Positions 1 to 7,532 of a stretch of DNA of 32,866 nt are shown piece after piece. The stretch's first letter is position 1; every line of letters begins with the position of its first letter. Origin of the DNA: Streptomyces sp. YIM 98790. Lineage in GTDB: Bacteria; Actinomycetota; Actinomycetes; Streptomycetales; Streptomycetaceae. Made by a program: the position numbers and the translations under genes. Below the pieces are notes generated by a model that had not been told where the DNA came from, searched no databases, and saw only the letters and a program-made list of their open reading frames with translations. The stretch is from NCBI RefSeq assembly GCF_011421595.1, contig NZ_WTLH01000055.1, positions 1-32,866 on the forward strand, read 5' to 3'.

Positions 1-165
1 GGGTGGGGGCCCCGGCTGCTGCGGCGCCTGCTGCGGCGGCCCCGGCTGCGGTGCCTGCGGCGGCGGAGCGCCGCCGTACGGATTCGGCGGCCGGCCCCCC
101 GGCCCCTGCTGCGGCGGATACGGCGGGTACTGCTGACCGGGCGGCGGATAGTCACCGTTCGGCAT
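1..165 (-). CDS. Truncated 5' end of a proline/glutamine-rich protein, probably a membrane-anchored propeller paralogue
   Basis: Only the first 55 codons are inside the window; the gene runs off the left edge without a stop. The start is ATG at 165..163, preceded on the minus strand by GGGGAG six bases upstream, a good ribosome binding site. The visible protein starts MPNGDYPPPGQQ and is almost entirely Pro, Gln, Gly and Tyr, with repeated PPQQ and PQQ runs. This closely resembles the disordered N-terminus of the protein at 2646..4259, which leads into a single membrane helix and a PQQ-like propeller. A paralogue is therefore likely (inference), but no folded domain is visible and the function cannot be named. 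Confidence 0.6.
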   Translation of the reverse strand, partial: MPNGDYPPPGQQYPPYPPQQGPGGRPPNPYGGAPPPQAPQPGPPQQAPQQPGPPP

Positions 166-435
166 GGTTCTCCCCTCGCTGCGCCCGCTCCGCCCGCGCA
201 CCGGGCCGGGCGGGCCCCCACCCCGCCGGGCCGGCGAGGACGTCACCGGCCCGGCGACCCCCGTCGCCCCCCGTGGCCGGCCACCGCGCGATCGTATCCA
301 AGCGGCCGGACGCCGCAGGCGCCACAATGTCCATCCCGCTCTCATCCCGCTCTCATCCCCGGGCGGCGCCCGCACCCCCACCGCCAGACTGGGGGCGGAA
401 GGCCGAGTTTCGGGGGAAACAGGGGGACGGACGGT
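166..435. promoter_or_regulatory. Divergent intergenic region between the truncated gene and the SARP gene
   Basis: This 270-base gap must hold promoters for both divergent genes. No consensus -35/-10 pair stands out. The only clear structure is the 11-base direct repeat at 333..354, annotated separately. The SARP start at 436 is preceded by a GGGGGACGG stretch that can serve as its ribosome binding site. Confidence 0.4.
333..359. repeat. Direct 11-base repeats upstream of the SARP gene (candidate SARP operator)
   Basis: The unit ATCCCGCTCTC occurs at 333..343 and again at 344..354, followed by a partial third copy (ATCCC, 355..359). On the minus strand each unit contains GAGAGCG. Known SARPs such as ActII-ORF4, DnrI and AfsR bind heptamer direct repeats with an 11-base period, and this site is about 76 bases upstream of a SARP gene. 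Autoregulation, or control of the leftward gene, is inference. Confidence 0.4.
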
Positions 436-2460
436 ATGGAATTCGCGGTCCTCGGGCCCATGGAGATCCGGCGGGAGGACGGCCGCATCCAGGAGGTGTC
501 CGGGCGGCTCCAGCGCACCCTGCTGGGTGTGCTGCTGGCTCAGCCCGGCCGGCAGGTCCCGGTCGACGCGCTGACCGCCGCGCTCTGGGGTGCACCATCG
601 GACTCCCGTGCCGTCCACCGGCTCCAGCTCCACGTGCACCGGCTGCGCGGCGCGCTCGGCGCTCACGGCCGGCTGTCGCTGGGCCCCGAGGGCTACCGGC
701 TGCGCGTGGCGCCCGGGGAGGTGGACGCGGAGGTGTTCGCGGCGCGGGTCGCCGAGGCCGGGGAGACGCTCGCGCGGGACCCTCGGCGGGCCGCCGGGAC
801 GCTGCGCACCACGCTCGCCCTGTGGCGGGGCACGCCGTTCGCCGACCTGGACCTCCCGCTGCTCACCGACTGGGCACGCCGCCTGACCGAGTGCCGGCTC
901 CTCGCCCTGGAAACGCTGTACCGGGCCGAAGTGGCCTGCGGTTCGGCCGCGGCGATCACCGCGGAGCTCGACGAGCTGGTGCGGGCCCACCCGCTGCGGG
1001 AACGCCTGCACCAGCTCCTGATGATCGCCCTGTACCGCTCGGGCCGGAAGGGGGAGGCGCTGGCCGTCTACCGGCGGGCGCGGCAGCACCTGGTCGCCGA
1101 GCTCGGCCTGGAACCCGGGCCCGAACTGCGGGAGCTGGAACGGCGCATCCTGGCCGACGAGCCGGTGGCGCCGGAGCCGGCCGAGCCCGGCCGGGGGCTG
1201 CCCGCCGCCGTGCCGGCCCAGCTGCCCGCGGACGTCCACGGCTTCACCGGCCGCGGCCCCGAGCTCACGGAACTCGACGGCCTGCTGGCCCCCGATTCCC
1301 CTGCCCGTGTCGCGCTGGTCGCCGGCACGGCCGGGGTGGGCAAGACCGCACTGGCGGTGCGGTGGGCGCACCGGGTCCGCGACCGCTTCCCCGACGGGCA
1401 GCTCTACACCGATCTGCGCGGCTTCGGCCCGGACCGCCCGGTCCCGCCGGGCGACGCGCTCGCCGGTTTCCTGCGCGCGCTCGGCCTGGAGAGCGCGGCG
1501 ATACCGCAGGACCTCGCCGAACGGTCGGCCCGCTTCCGCACCCTGGTCGACCGGCGGCAGATGCTGATCGTGCTGGACAACGCCGGGACGGCCGAGCAGG
1601 TGCGCCCGCTGCTGCCCGGCAGCCCGTCCTGCGTCACCGTGATCACCAGCCGGGACGCGCTCGGCGGCCTCGTCGCCCGCGACGGTGCCCACCGGCTCCG
1701 CCTCGGCCGGCCGCCGGCCGAGGACGCCCGCCGCCTGCTGCGCGAGCTGCTCGGCGACCGCGTCACCGCCGAACCCGAGGCGGCCGACGCCCTGATCGAA
1801 CGCTGCGCCCGGCTGCCGCTCGCCCTGCGCATCGCCGCCGAGCTGATCCGGGCCCAGCCGGGCCGGGGCATCGCCGAACTCGCCGCCGAACTCGCCGGCC
1901 GGCAGGGCGCCCTCGACGTGCTGGACATCGACGGCGACCCGCACACGGCCGTACGGGCGGTGTTCTCCTGGTCCCACCGGCGGCTGGACGCGGCGGCGGC
2001 CCGCGTCTTCCGGCTGATGGGGGTGCACCCGTGGCCCGAGATGGACGTCCACACGGTCGCGGCCGCGGCGGACGACGGGCTGCCGGAGATCCGCCGCGCG
2101 CTTCAGGTGCTGAGCCGGGGGCACCTCGTGGAACCGCTGCCCGGCGAGCGGTACCGTCTCCACGACCTGCTGCGCGCCTATGCCGCGGAGCTGGCGGCCG
2201 AACCGCAGCCCGCCGGGGAACGCACCGCCGCCCGGGCCCGGCTGCGGGACCACCGCCTGTTCACCGCCTCGGCGGGCATGGACCCCGCCTTGCCCTTCGA
2301 AGCCGGTGTCCGCCCCGAGCCGCCGCGGCCCGGACGGGAGTCGCCCTCGCCGTCACGTCCCCCCACCAGGCCCGGGACTGGCCGGACACCGGACGGCCTG
2401 CCCTGCTGGAGCCCGTCCGGGACGCCGAACCGGCCTTCGTCGTCGCCCCATGCGGCATGA
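436..2460 (+). CDS. AfsR/SARP-type transcriptional regulator with NB-ARC domain, C-terminus apparently truncated
   Basis: The 674-residue product begins MEFAVLGPMEI, typical of SARP regulators. An OmpR-like winged helix (about 1-95) is followed by a bacterial transcriptional activation domain (about 100-240, ending LGLEPGPELRELE). An NB-ARC STAND ATPase follows, with P-loop GTAGVGKT at 297-304, Walker B LIVLDNA at 377-383 and TSRDAL near 404-409. Family members activate secondary metabolism genes and often continue into a TPR domain. Here similarity stops near residue 620 (RLRDHRLFTASAGMD). The last 50 residues are low-complexity Pro/Ser/Arg sequence, and a TPR-entry-like stretch continues in another frame, so a frameshift or decayed 3' end is likely. 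The DNA-binding and ATPase parts look intact. Genes convergent at the 3' side and divergent at the 5' side isolate it as a single unit. Confidence 0.85.
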   Translation: MEFAVLGPMEIRREDGRIQEVSGRLQRTLLGVLLAQPGRQVPVDALTAALWGAPSDSRAVHRLQLHVHRLRGALGAHGRLSLGPEGYRLRVAPGEVDAEVFAARVAEAGETLARDPRRAAGTLRTTLALWRGTPFADLDLPLLTDWARRLTECRLLALETLYRAEVACGSAAAITAELDELVRAHPLRERLHQLLMIALYRSGRKGEALAVYRRARQHLVAELGLEPGPELRELERRILADEPVAPEPAEPGRGLPAAVPAQLPADVHGFTGRGPELTELDGLLAPDSPARVALVAGTAGVGKTALAVRWAHRVRDRFPDGQLYTDLRGFGPDRPVPPGDALAGFLRALGLESAAIPQDLAERSARFRTLVDRRQMLIVLDNAGTAEQVRPLLPGSPSCVTVITSRDALGGLVARDGAHRLRLGRPPAEDARRLLRELLGDRVTAEPEAADALIERCARLPLALRIAAELIRAQPGRGIAELAAELAGRQGALDVLDIDGDPHTAVRAVFSWSHRRLDAAAARVFRLMGVHPWPEMDVHTVAAAADDGLPEIRRALQVLSRGHLVEPLPGERYRLHDLLRAYAAELAAEPQPAGERTAARARLRDHRLFTASAGMDPALPFEAGVRPEPPRPGRESPSPSRPPTRPGTGRTPDGLPCWSPSGTPNRPSSSPHAA

Positions 2461-2520
2461 TCCGGCACCGCCCGGACACCTGCGGCTTCCTGGACGACGT
2501 GCACGCCCTGTGCCCCGGGC
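2331..2520 (+). pseudogene. Out-of-frame continuation of the SARP gene (remnant of TPR entry)
   Basis: In the third forward frame this stretch translates to VALAVTSPHQARDWPDTGR followed by PALLEPVRDAEP. This resembles the AARAWLDAERP..LVAAV-type segment that opens the TPR domain of AfsR-like proteins. The upstream SARP frame changes to low-complexity sequence at the same place. The simplest reading is one indel near 2310-2340 in the natural gene or in the assembly, with the rest of the TPR domain lost. The similarity is short, so this is inference. Confidence 0.3.
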
Positions 2521-2550
2521 GCCGCCGCCCCCCGGGGCGATCACGAGAAG

Positions 2551-2633
2551 CACGGCCTGCACGGCATGCGCAGCCTGCACCGCCTGCACGGCATGCGCGG
2601 CCTGCACGGCATGGACGGACTGCGCGGGCTGCG
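2551..2633. repeat. Imperfect short-unit repeat between convergent genes
   Basis: The sequence alternates near-copies of CCTGCACGG and CATGCGCGG for about 80 bases, with a longer period of about 27 bases. It lies between the stop of the SARP frame (2460) and the stop of the convergent propeller gene (2646). No open frame with ordinary composition uses it. It may mark an old deletion that removed the SARP 3' end, or help separate convergent transcription; neither can be shown here. Confidence 0.6.
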
Positions 2634-2645
2634 GGCCCCGGCGGG

Positions 2646-4259
2646 TCAGGAAGCCTTGCCGAACACCTGGGTCTCCGGATACCAGTTGCCGTCCGGCTGG
2701 CGGGCCTGGCTGAACAGCAGGAAGAAGCCCCCGGGATGCCACATCCCCGGCGTGTACCCGCCGTAGCCGTCCACCCGGCCGGGAACCCTCAGCTCGTCGC
2801 CGGTCCGTTCGTCCAGCGGCAGCAGCGGCGAGATCTCCCCGCTCGCCGGGTCGACCGACACCACCATGCCCGGCGCGTAGTGCCGGGTCGCCCGCTGGTA
2901 CGCCACGATCCGCTCGTCGTCGGCCTCCACCAGTGCCAGCGACCGCTCCTCCATCAGCTCGGTCCGCCAGACCTCCTCGCCGCTCGCCAGATCCACCGCG
3001 ACGAGCTGGTTGTAGTACTCGGTGGTGTCGCGGTAGCCGCGCATCGCCTCCCAGCTGGTCGCGTCGACCCGCTCGGACTTCGACACGAACACGGCCTTGC
3101 CGTCGCTCACCGCCACGGCCTGGCAGTCCCGCATCCCGACGCCGTCCGACGTGCAGGGCGTCCGGTACGTCTGACTGTCCCCGCGCAGGTCACCGTGGTC
3201 CCGTGAACTCAGCTCGGTGTGGGAACCGTCGGACGGGTCCACGTGCCAGATCTTGTACGTCCCGCTGTGGCTGACCTCCACGACCAGCGGGTCGGCGGAC
3301 ACCACCTGGCGCAGGGTGCCCGGCTCGCCGTTCTCCTCCGGCACCGGCCACGCCCACAGCTCGTTCATCTCCCGGTCCAGGGCGCGCAGTTCCCCGCCGT
3401 GCCCATAGTTCCGGTTGTCGTCCCCGCAGGCCCGCTTGACCAGCAGAATCTCTGCGAACACCGCGTGCCGGAAGTCATAGCACTCGGCCTGCGGGTCCGG
3501 CACCTCGTTCCGCCGCTCCCCGGTCCCCAGATCGAGCACATGCGTGCCGTGACGGGTGTTGACGAAGACCGCGCCGCCGAAGACCACCGGCTGGTTGACG
3601 ATCTCCGGATAGCCGTCGTCGCCGATGGCCGGCAGCTCCTGGGTGAAGACCTCCTCGCCGTCGGCGATGTCCAGCACGGTCAGCGTGCCGCACCGCCGCT
3701 CACCCCCGCCGGGGCGCAGCAGCGCCACCCGGTTCTCCGAGTGCTCCAGGGACGACGGGCACTGCTCTGGGCCCTCGCCCAGCGGGAACTCCCACGCCTG
3801 CTCACCGGTGGCCAGGTCGTAGGAGACGACGGTCTGCGGAGTGCGGATGACGTAATGCGTGTCGGTCAGCCAGCGGCCCCACACCGGCTCGTTCTCCGGC
3901 GTTCCCTCCCGGGTGCTGGTCCGCCACAGCAGCTCCCCGGTGCCGGCCTCCGCCACCCCCGCGCTCCACGCCCGGTACACCGGCTGGTCCTTGTACGCGT
4001 CGTGGAAGAGGAAGTACCAGCCCCCGAGCCCGGTCGCCGCCAGCACGGCCACCACAACCGCCACGACGATGCCGACCACCTTCCCCTTCCCCTTCCTGCC
4101 CCTCCCCTGTCCGGGCTGCCCGAACGGCGGCACCCCGGGCCCCCCGTAGCCCTGCGGCCCCGGCCCCGCCGGGTGCCCGTACCCCTGCGGCTGCTGCGGC
4201 GGCGCCGCGCCATACCCCCCGTACGGCCCGGGCTGCGGCAGCTGAGGCGGCTGCGTCAT
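2646..4259 (-). CDS. Membrane-anchored PQQ-like beta-propeller protein
   Basis: The 537-residue protein starts at ATG 4259..4257, preceded by GGGGGATGAG with suitable spacing. Residues 1-55 are a disordered Pro/Gln/Gly/Tyr tail. A basic patch (GRGRKGKGK) precedes one membrane helix at about 61-84 (VVGIVVAVVVAVLAA). The rest, presumably extracellular, holds repeated blades with motifs such as VVSYDLATGEQAWEF, LTVLDIADGEEVF and LVAVDLASGEEVWRT, the DxxTGexxW signature of PQQ-like/WD repeats. There is no heme-binding motif and no catalytic signature of a quinoprotein dehydrogenase, so a binding or scaffold role is more likely. It lies downstream of the DUF5682/MoxR cluster on the same strand, but 321 bases away. 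Its N-terminus matches the truncated gene at 1..165. Confidence 0.85.
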   Translation of the reverse strand: MTQPPQLPQPGPYGGYGAAPPQQPQGYGHPAGPGPQGYGGPGVPPFGQPGQGRGRKGKGKVVGIVVAVVVAVLAATGLGGWYFLFHDAYKDQPVYRAWSAGVAEAGTGELLWRTSTREGTPENEPVWGRWLTDTHYVIRTPQTVVSYDLATGEQAWEFPLGEGPEQCPSSLEHSENRVALLRPGGGERRCGTLTVLDIADGEEVFTQELPAIGDDGYPEIVNQPVVFGGAVFVNTRHGTHVLDLGTGERRNEVPDPQAECYDFRHAVFAEILLVKRACGDDNRNYGHGGELRALDREMNELWAWPVPEENGEPGTLRQVVSADPLVVEVSHSGTYKIWHVDPSDGSHTELSSRDHGDLRGDSQTYRTPCTSDGVGMRDCQAVAVSDGKAVFVSKSERVDATSWEAMRGYRDTTEYYNQLVAVDLASGEEVWRTELMEERSLALVEADDERIVAYQRATRHYAPGMVVSVDPASGEISPLLPLDERTGDELRVPGRVDGYGGYTPGMWHPGGFFLLFSQARQPDGNWYPETQVFGKAS

Positions 4260-4580
4260 GTGCTCATCCCCCGTGATGGTTTCAACAGACGTCGGACGGT
4301 CAGCCCCTTGTCCTACCACCTCCCCCGGCCCCACCCCCGGCCCTCGCTCTCACCGGACTTTCAAACACCAGGCCAGCCGCGCACCGCCGCGAAGACGGGC
4401 AATCCGCCCGCCCGGCCACCGCAACCCTGGCGGGCTCCGCTCTGTGACGGAGCCGCGGCTCGCCGGCCTGGGCCTGTTCCGGGTGTGTGGCGGGGAAGCC
4501 ACCCGGTCCCGCCGTCCCGAGCAGGAACCGGGCATCCCGGCTGCCGGCCCCCGGGCGGGTCTCCGGGGCCGGGGCCGGCG
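4260..4580. other. Intergenic region between DUF5682 gene and propeller gene
   Basis: No gene is supported in these 321 bases. Reading leftwards, the part next to the DUF5682 stop can form GC-rich hairpins (annotated as a terminator) and the rest should hold the promoter of the propeller gene. No consensus promoter is obvious. Confidence 0.5.
4543..4579 (-). terminator. Candidate terminator of the MoxR/VWA/DUF5682 operon
   Basis: GCCGGCCCC at 4543..4551 is complementary to GGGGCCGGC at 4571..4579, and an alternative 8-base stem uses 4565..4572. The structure begins just after the DUF5682 stop at 4581 in the direction of transcription. There is no T-run, as is common in Streptomyces, so the call rests on position and stem strength alone. 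Confidence 0.4.
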
Positions 4581-7532
4581 TCACGAAGGGGCCAGCAGTG
4601 CCTCCAGTGCGGCCGCGGTGTCCGGGTGGCGGTGGACCAGGGCCGCACCTGCGGGAGCCGGGTCCGTCGTCTCCCACGTCCCTTCGCAGCCCAGCAGGTC
4701 TGCCACGGCGTCACACGTCGCGGGGTGGGCGGCGAGCAGCGCCGCGCCGCGGCGGCCGTCCCCGCGGCGTGCCGCCGGCAAGGCCGCCGGCTCTGTCCGC
4801 GCCTGCCACGGCGGCACCCATTCGTCCAGCTCCGCCAGCCGGCCGGGGAAGATCCGCCCGGCCTCGCGGATCAGCAGCGGGGCCAGTTCGGTGCCGCCCG
4901 CCCGCAGGGTGGTGATCAGGACCGGCAGCCACGGCAGGAGCACCTCGTCCGGCAGCCGCCCGAACGCGTGCGACACCGCTTCCACCACGAAGTCGGCCAG
5001 GCCGGGCGCGGGCTCCAGCGCGTGCAGGAAGCCGCTGAGGTAGTGCGGATAGGCCGGCACCACCAGGGGGTTGCCGAGCAGTTCCTCGCACCGCGCGCCG
5101 AGGTCCGCCCGGGACAGCTCCCCGAGCTGGGTCTGTGCCGCCCACAGCAGCGCGGTCTTCGACGGATTCTCCGGATGCGACTGGGCGACGGCAAGCTCGA
5201 GCTGTGTCCGGTCGCAGCCCAGCGACAGCGCCAGGCTCTCCATGCTGAACAGGAAGCCGAGCATCGCCGCCACCTGGCGCACCGTGGCGTCGTCATCGGT
5301 GAAGGCCGTCGGCAGCAGGGTGCAGTAGTGCGCGTACCCGGCCCGGACGAAGGACTCGATCCACTGCGGAAGCACCGGTTCGCTGGTGCGGTAGTACGCC
5401 AGCAGCCGCCTGATCCGGCGGAGCACCTCCGGCGCCCCGTCCACGCTCCGCTCGGCCGACAGCACCTCCAGGGCACGGGTGCCGAGTTCGTCGGCCAGGC
5501 GGCGGCTGCGCAGGTACAGCGTGGCGTCCTCGACGGCCCCCAGGACCGTGGCCGCATCCGCCCGCGGGGCATATGCTGCGCGGCGCAGCCGCTGCTCAAG
5601 CACCTGCTCGATGCTCACACCCTCGTAGCCGAGCTCGATCAGCGCCCGCTGGTGGGTGCCCAGCGCGAGATCCCACGACTCCTGGATGGGCCGCTCCCCC
5701 AGCTTCCGTTCCCCCATGATCGGACGCGCGGCGCCCTTCGGCATGAGGTACCGGAGAATCCAGAGCACATCGGAGCACTGCTCCAGCTCCGGCCGGGCGG
5801 CGATGTCCAGCAGCGCCCGCCGTACGCCGCGCTGCTCGAGCTTCAGCTCCAGCGGGGCGAGCCGGTCGTGCACATCCCGGGCCAGGGGCGGCAGCGCGTC
5901 ATAGCCGACCTGGCCCGTCCGGTCGCCGCCCATCATGATCTCCACCAGCCGGCGCACATCGCGCCGGCCGGGCACGGAGTCCTTTTCGATGCAGGTCACG
6001 GCCGCGTCCTGGAAGTCGTACGGCGTGGGCCTGGCCCGGTCGCGCATCCCGGCGAGCAGGATCGACGTCTCGAACACGGCGATGGCGTCGGCGGTGGAGG
6101 CGAGGTAGCCGTTGCGGCGCGCGGCCCGCACGATCTCCACCGACCAGCCGAGCAGCTCCGCCTCGTCCAGCCGGTCCAGCACGGGCGGCTGCCGCAGGAA
6201 GCCGGTCAGCCGGTCGGAGGGCGGCTCTCCCGCCGCGGACGCCGCTCCCGGTCCCGCTCCCGCTTCCGGTGCCGGTGCCGGTGCCGGGACGGGCGCCGCT
6301 GCCGGCTTCCGGGCCGCCTTCTTCGTCTTCTTCTTCCCTCCGGCCTGCCCCGCCAGCCGGTACGGCTCCACGCGGGTGCGCCGCAGGTTCTTCGCCCAGA
6401 CCGTCGCGGCGATCGACACCGAACCGGCGGCCAGCCCGAACTGCGCCTCGATGGCCGCATGGCTGGACGGGATCAGCCCGTGCTGCCACGTGGTCGCGGT
6501 ACGCGGGCCGATCTCGAAGGTGCCGCTGCCGTGCACGCCGAACTCCTCGACGCGGCTGACCGCGTGGAAGGCGCCGCAGACGTAGAGGCAGTCCGCGGGA
6601 TCGAGGCCGGTGGCGGCCAGATGTTCCCGGATCCTGGTCCACATGTAGCGCTCGCGGTCCTCGTCCACCCGCACCCGGTGCGGGTCACCGGGCGCCAGGC
6701 GGCGGAAGAGGCTGCCGATCAGCAGCATGGCCTGGCGGTAGCTGTCGTGGTCGCTGTCGCCGAGCGGCAGTTCGACGTACTGGTGCCACCACTCCGACCA
6801 GTGCCGCACCTTGCCGTGGCGCAGCAGGTGCTCCTCCAGTTCGGCGAAGCGGGGCCGCAGGTCGCCGATCTCCACGCCGACCGCGTCGCCGTGCAGGGCG
6901 GCCTCCTCCTCGGCGGGCGGCGCGTCCGGGGCTTCCGCTCCGCCCGGCGCGCGCGCCCCGGCGGTCTCCGCCCGGCGCGCGTCCCACTGGAAGACATGGT
7001 CCGAGGACCGGTCCACCAGGACCAGGTCGACGCCCGGGGTGTCCAGCGCGTAGGCGATCGCCTGGTACTCGGCCGACGCCTCGGTGATCGGGGCCACCAC
7101 CGACAGCGGGGACCATTCGGCCGGGAAGCCGTCGGTCTCGGTGGCGAAGGACTGCACCGCGACCGGGAGCCGGCAGTTGCGCAGCTCGGTCAGCAGCGGT
7201 GCCATGTCCTCGCACAGCTCCAGATAGACGGCCTTCGGCTGCTTCTCGCGCAGGCGGCGGGCCATCGCCAGGGCCGAGGCGGGCGAGTGGTGGCAGACGG
7301 GGAAGATCTCCAGCGGCTCGCGAAGCGCCCGGTCGACGTCGTCGACGATGCCGAGGAGGATGCCCTCCAGGGCGTCGGGCCCGCCGGCGAACGCCTCGGC
7401 GGCCTCCCGGAGCTGTGCGCGCAGCGGTTCGAAGATCCCCTCCCGGCCGCCGCTGGCGGCGGTGACAGGGGAAGTGGCAGTGGCGGCGGCCGGGCCGCCC
7501 GTCGCGGGTACGTTCATCGACGGGACGCTCAT
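4581..7532 (-). CDS. Large DUF5682-family protein, partner of the MoxR ATPase
   Basis: The 983-residue protein overlaps the MoxR stop by four bases (ATGA at 7532..7529), so translation is coupled. I recognise it as DUF5682-type by its opening and its MoxR/VWA neighbourhood. Conserved-looking motifs in the first part are FPVCHHSPAS (77-86), VYLELCEDM (102-110) and YVCGAFHAV (317-325). The spacing of His pair, acidic motif and GxxH-like motif recalls TraB/TIKI-type hydrolase domains, but that is a weak inference. Residues 399-438 form a Lys-rich then Ala/Pro linker (KKKTKKAARK, PAPAPAPE). The C-terminal half is mostly helical, with repeated LxxLxxLL-like patterns suggesting a scaffold. No signal peptide or membrane helix is seen, so it should be cytoplasmic. 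It is the last gene of the cluster. Confidence 0.8.
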   Translation of the reverse strand: MSVPSMNVPATGGPAAATATSPVTAASGGREGIFEPLRAQLREAAEAFAGGPDALEGILLGIVDDVDRALREPLEIFPVCHHSPASALAMARRLREKQPKAVYLELCEDMAPLLTELRNCRLPVAVQSFATETDGFPAEWSPLSVVAPITEASAEYQAIAYALDTPGVDLVLVDRSSDHVFQWDARRAETAGARAPGGAEAPDAPPAEEEAALHGDAVGVEIGDLRPRFAELEEHLLRHGKVRHWSEWWHQYVELPLGDSDHDSYRQAMLLIGSLFRRLAPGDPHRVRVDEDRERYMWTRIREHLAATGLDPADCLYVCGAFHAVSRVEEFGVHGSGTFEIGPRTATTWQHGLIPSSHAAIEAQFGLAAGSVSIAATVWAKNLRRTRVEPYRLAGQAGGKKKTKKAARKPAAAPVPAPAPAPEAGAGPGAASAAGEPPSDRLTGFLRQPPVLDRLDEAELLGWSVEIVRAARRNGYLASTADAIAVFETSILLAGMRDRARPTPYDFQDAAVTCIEKDSVPGRRDVRRLVEIMMGGDRTGQVGYDALPPLARDVHDRLAPLELKLEQRGVRRALLDIAARPELEQCSDVLWILRYLMPKGAARPIMGERKLGERPIQESWDLALGTHQRALIELGYEGVSIEQVLEQRLRRAAYAPRADAATVLGAVEDATLYLRSRRLADELGTRALEVLSAERSVDGAPEVLRRIRRLLAYYRTSEPVLPQWIESFVRAGYAHYCTLLPTAFTDDDATVRQVAAMLGFLFSMESLALSLGCDRTQLELAVAQSHPENPSKTALLWAAQTQLGELSRADLGARCEELLGNPLVVPAYPHYLSGFLHALEPAPGLADFVVEAVSHAFGRLPDEVLLPWLPVLITTLRAGGTELAPLLIREAGRIFPGRLAELDEWVPPWQARTEPAALPAARRGDGRRGAALLAAHPATCDAVADLLGCEGTWETTDPAPAGAALVHRHPDTAAALEALLAPS

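Noticed and set aside
2646..4259. Propeller protein as a quinoprotein dehydrogenase
   Set aside because: It has the blade motif only; no catalytic or cofactor-binding signature of those enzymes is visible, and it is anchored by one helix after a disordered tail.
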